Position numbers and translations under genes: made by a program. This document shows positions 61,597-64,000 of a DNA stretch of 64,000 nucleotides, one piece after another. A model generated the notes under the pieces. The model ran no database searches. It was not told the DNA's origin and saw only the letters and a list, made by a program, of their open reading frames with translations. How positions within the stretch are numbered: position 1 is the first letter of the stretch; every line of letters starts with the position of its first letter. This DNA comes from Bradyrhizobium diazoefficiens (GTDB lineage: Bacteria; Pseudomonadota; Alphaproteobacteria; Rhizobiales; Xanthobacteraceae): NCBI RefSeq assembly GCF_016616235.1, contig NZ_CP067100.1, forward strand, positions 6,879,001 to 6,943,000, given 5' to 3'.

Positions 61597-64000
61597 CTAC
61601 GGCGTTTTAATAGTAACGCTGGGACCATCGAGCGCGCTGCGGTCCATTTCGCTTCTTACCGCCGCCCGTTGCTCCAGAAAGCTTGGCTTGAACCTAGCGT
61701 TCCTGCCTTCTGCGGCAGCCACAGCTTCGTCGGCAAATGCGAGAGCTTCTTTAAAGTTACGCAGCCCAAGATTCGCCTTCGATAACGAAAAGGCAACGAA
61801 GGGTAGGCTCTCCGGGTCAACGATGTTGCGAAGGATAGCGTCGGCTTCAAGGAATCGGCCTAGCTCCAGCAGTGTCTCTGCGTGGTTCCTCCGTTGGTAC
61901 GCACTCGGCCGGTTGAGCGCTTCGAATCCCTGGAGAGCCAACTTTAGGTGCTTGTCCGCAGCCTCTCCTGATCGCGTCTTGGCGAGCTTTTGCTGGATCT
62001 CAGCATATGCGCCACGGCCGCGATCCTCGCGAATATCATGTGCAGACGCCGTGTCGATCAGGCCCGAGAGCATCTCCAGGCGCGACGGATCCGTCCATGC
62101 CCAATTTCTGACAATCGACGCCAATGTCTCGTAGGCTTGAGGAATACCCGCCAGCAGCCCGCGCGACACGTGAGCCATAAACAGATCATAGTTCGCTTCG
62201 AAGATCTTGTTTGACCAATCCTCCCGGGCCCAGTGAAGCGCTTCAATGAGACCGAGTGTCACCGAGCTCGAAAGACCTTCGCCGCCGGCGGCGATCGAGG
62301 CCACTAGTTCCTCGGTCAATTGCTGCGCTCGCTCCACATTTCGATTCGGTTCCTTAGAATAAAGACGAACCAGTTGCAGCTTTGCCTCGGAGAGCGGAAC
62401 TTCGCTTTCAAGCACCCGCTCGAACAACTTTGCCGCCTCGGCGCCATCCCCGATCGAGCGATGCAATTTTCCCCTGTGATGGATTATCTCGGCTCTTTGG
62501 CGGGAATTGAGGCCAGGAGCGCGCTCGAGAATGTCAAATATCGATAGGCGTTCGCGGTACTTCCGCTTTGCCTCGGTAGAGCCCTCGATCTCGCGCTCGT
62601 AACGAAACAGCGCTTCAACTGTTTCGATGACGAGCAACAGCTGCATGTCTCTTGTTGGCCCGGAAGCATCTCTTATAGCTCGGGCTAGGTCGTTTGGGTC
62701 GGGCAGGGATGGCACGTCGGCATCGGCGGCCTCCCAGGCGAATATGAGAGCATACAAGTAGGCAGGCCGACGATCTCCTGCTGCAATTCTCGCTTCGAGT
62801 GTTCTCCGATGCGTTGCCGCGACGGTTTGTAGGTTGTGCGTGTCGCCTCGACTCAGCGACGCTATGTATAGTTCGAGGGCGTCCTCAAGTTCAGCGGCTC
62901 GGGCATCGCTGCACCAGCTGCCGCCACGAAGTGCGGCAAAAACGATCTCATGGAGCCTTAAGACGGAAGCTCTGTCTACTGCAGTGAGTGCGTTCAACTG
63001 AAGATTGCGGACGCCGACAGGCCTAATCGCGTATCTTAAGAACCCGGTGTCGCAAATCGGCTGGTCAGCCCAGGCAAATACCGCCAGCTCGCCTTCTAGG
63101 TTCGAACGCAGGCGACCGAGAATGCGCTCGTAGAGCCTGATATCTCCATCTGTAAACTTTCCGATCTCCTCGCAGTCAATTGCGATGTCGCGCCAACTCG
63201 TACCATTGGCCACGGCGGCGTTGATCAACGCCAGGCTCAGCGGATGGCCCCCTGCGGTCGCCAAAACTTTCTCGAAGATTGGTCGCGGGCATGGATCAAC
63301 GTCATCTGCTTCGAGGAGCGATTGGGACTCATTCTCAGTCAACAATGGTAGGCTGTAACTGTTTGACGCGACACGACGAGTGAGGATGATGTGCGAGCCT
63401 TGTCCGCACAGGTTCGACAATTGAGCCGGTTCAAGGTTTACCCTAGCGTCGTCAATGACAAGCAAACATCGCCTGTTGTTGAGAAGTCCAACGACATTGA
63501 GAGCGTCTCCCGCTCTTCTGATCGCGACGGCCGATAGGTCCTCGATCCGTTCGATCTGCGCACCGTCCAGCCAGATCGTTTGCACGTACTCGCTGCGGTG
63601 CGTCTCGACATAGGCCGCGGCGGCTTCAGATTTGCCGACCCCTCCCATACCCGAAATCGCGATGCATGGTGATCGTCCAAGGGCCTCGGCGATAGCAGCG
63701 TCGACGTCGGGCCTTTGGATGTGACGAGACCCGGGACGGGGAGCTCTGAGATCGAGTGCGTGTTCATCACGCACCGTTGCCAGCACCGGAATGAACTCGG
63801 ACAGGTCGTCGATCGCATCGTCGCTAACCATTAGCCGGTCAACGATCTCCTCCGCAATTCGTCTTGCATCAAGAACGTGCACACTTCGTCCATGACTTTT
63901 GTTCGCTTCGACGAAGGCATCGATGGAACCGATTGGGGCGACTTGAGACGAAACTAAGTAGATCTGCTTCGCAGACGGATGCCGGTGAGCAAGGTGGGCT
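61597..64000 (-). CDS. STAND/NB-ARC ATPase with TPR-like repeats (5' end outside window)
   Basis: Reads from the window edge to a stop at 61597 (about 800 residues present). Upstream of the GTG at 63882 the frame stays open to base 64000 and encodes HPSAKQIYLVSSQVAPIGSI, DAFVEANKSHGRSVHVLDAR, so the gene is partial. That N-terminal piece looks like a nuclease- or TIR-like Rossmannoid sensor/effector. It is followed by a STAND ATPase: Walker A CIAISGMGGVGKSEAAAAYV, Walker B RRCLLVIDDARVN, sensor SHIILTRR and GGHPLSLALI. The long C-terminus is helical with TPR-like repeats (HHRGKLHRSIGDGAEAAKLF). STAND proteins assemble on a trigger, often phage proteins, and switch on an effector. Confidence 0.88.
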   Translation of the reverse strand, partial: AHLAHRHPSAKQIYLVSSQVAPIGSIDAFVEANKSHGRSVHVLDARRIAEEIVDRLMVSDDAIDDLSEFIPVLATVRDEHALDLRAPRPGSRHIQRPDVDAAIAEALGRSPCIAISGMGGVGKSEAAAAYVETHRSEYVQTIWLDGAQIERIEDLSAVAIRRAGDALNVVGLLNNRRCLLVIDDARVNLEPAQLSNLCGQGSHIILTRRVASNSYSLPLLTENESQSLLEADDVDPCPRPIFEKVLATAGGHPLSLALINAAVANGTSWRDIAIDCEEIGKFTDGDIRLYERILGRLRSNLEGELAVFAWADQPICDTGFLRYAIRPVGVRNLQLNALTAVDRASVLRLHEIVFAALRGGSWCSDARAAELEDALELYIASLSRGDTHNLQTVAATHRRTLEARIAAGDRRPAYLYALIFAWEAADADVPSLPDPNDLARAIRDASGPTRDMQLLLVIETVEALFRYEREIEGSTEAKRKYRERLSIFDILERAPGLNSRQRAEIIHHRGKLHRSIGDGAEAAKLFERVLESEVPLSEAKLQLVRLYSKEPNRNVERAQQLTEELVASIAAGGEGLSSSVTLGLIEALHWAREDWSNKIFEANYDLFMAHVSRGLLAGIPQAYETLASIVRNWAWTDPSRLEMLSGLIDTASAHDIREDRGRGAYAEIQQKLAKTRSGEAADKHLKLALQGFEALNRPSAYQRRNHAETLLELGRFLEADAILRNIVDPESLPFVAFSLSKANLGLRNFKEALAFADEAVAAAEGRNARFKPSFLEQRAAVRSEMDRSALDGPSVTIKTP

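Noticed and set aside
1..64000. CRISPR array
   Set aside because: No regularly spaced repeats and no cas genes were seen anywhere in the window.

Overview
The window reads as GC-rich alphaproteobacterial DNA, most like the Bradyrhizobium/Nitrobacteraceae group. The evidence is a complete microaerobic fix cluster (fixNOQP, fixGHIS, fixK, fixLJ, hemN), FixK/Fnr-type operator sites, several small proteins typical of Bradyrhizobium-like genomes, and two copies of a dispersed palindromic intergenic repeat I associate with that group. The taxonomic call is inference; no rRNA or tRNA gene is present.

Left region (1-12.2 kb): accessory and modular. A HemN-like radical-SAM gene is followed by four copies of a DUF736 cassette near 2.7, 4.3, 8.8 and 11.4 kb (two intact, two decayed), each with a strong GC-rich hairpin just past its stop. 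Between the copies lie cargo modules: a Xre/RES toxin-antitoxin pair, a dead ParDE pair, a Fic-domain protein, an AbiEi/AbiEii pair and a short second ftsZ. Shared flanking repeats suggest that recombination between cassettes built this stretch.

Element core (12.2-25.6 kb): a minus-strand module typical of alphaproteobacterial integrative elements and plasmids: small membrane protein, DUF2493 protein, SMR transporter, toprim protein plus a coupled partial paralogue, a 1431-residue methyltransferase/strawberry-notch-type helicase, a ParB-like protein, an ArdC-type antirestriction protein and a secreted thermonuclease. parB and ardC carry the same hairpin leader; the DUF736 and DUF2493 genes share another.

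Respiration island (26.0-40.0 kb), all minus strand: fixK, fixS, fixI, fixH, fixG, fixP, fixQ, fixO, fixN, a DUF6455 protein, hemN, a 75-residue protein, fixJ, fixL and a small protein. FixL senses O2 through a haem-PAS domain and phosphorylates FixJ. FixJ presumably drives fixK, and FixK acts on two visible sites, one before fixN and one before the 75-residue gene/hemN. The output is the high-affinity cbb3 oxidase, its assembly factors and anaerobic haem synthesis.

Genome-typical and decaying stretch (40-57 kb): a two-domain outer-membrane barrel protein, many small conserved-looking hypotheticals, a secreted C13 (caspase-like) peptidase, an MFS transporter, a sigma-like/membrane coiled-coil pair, two translationally coupled tiny membrane paralogues, a lysine-rich 28-residue peptide, gene remnants (dodecin, RraA-like, zinc ribbon) and a frameshifted IS5-family element that splits another gene.

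Right end (57.2-64 kb): four co-directional minus-strand genes resembling an anti-phage or stress-response operon. They encode a STAND/NB-ARC ATPase (running off the window), a DUF6035/CoiA-like predicted nuclease, a HEPN/RES-domain protein and a Schlafen AlbA_2 protein. I do not recognise this combination as a named system, and it is the best candidate for an undescribed one.
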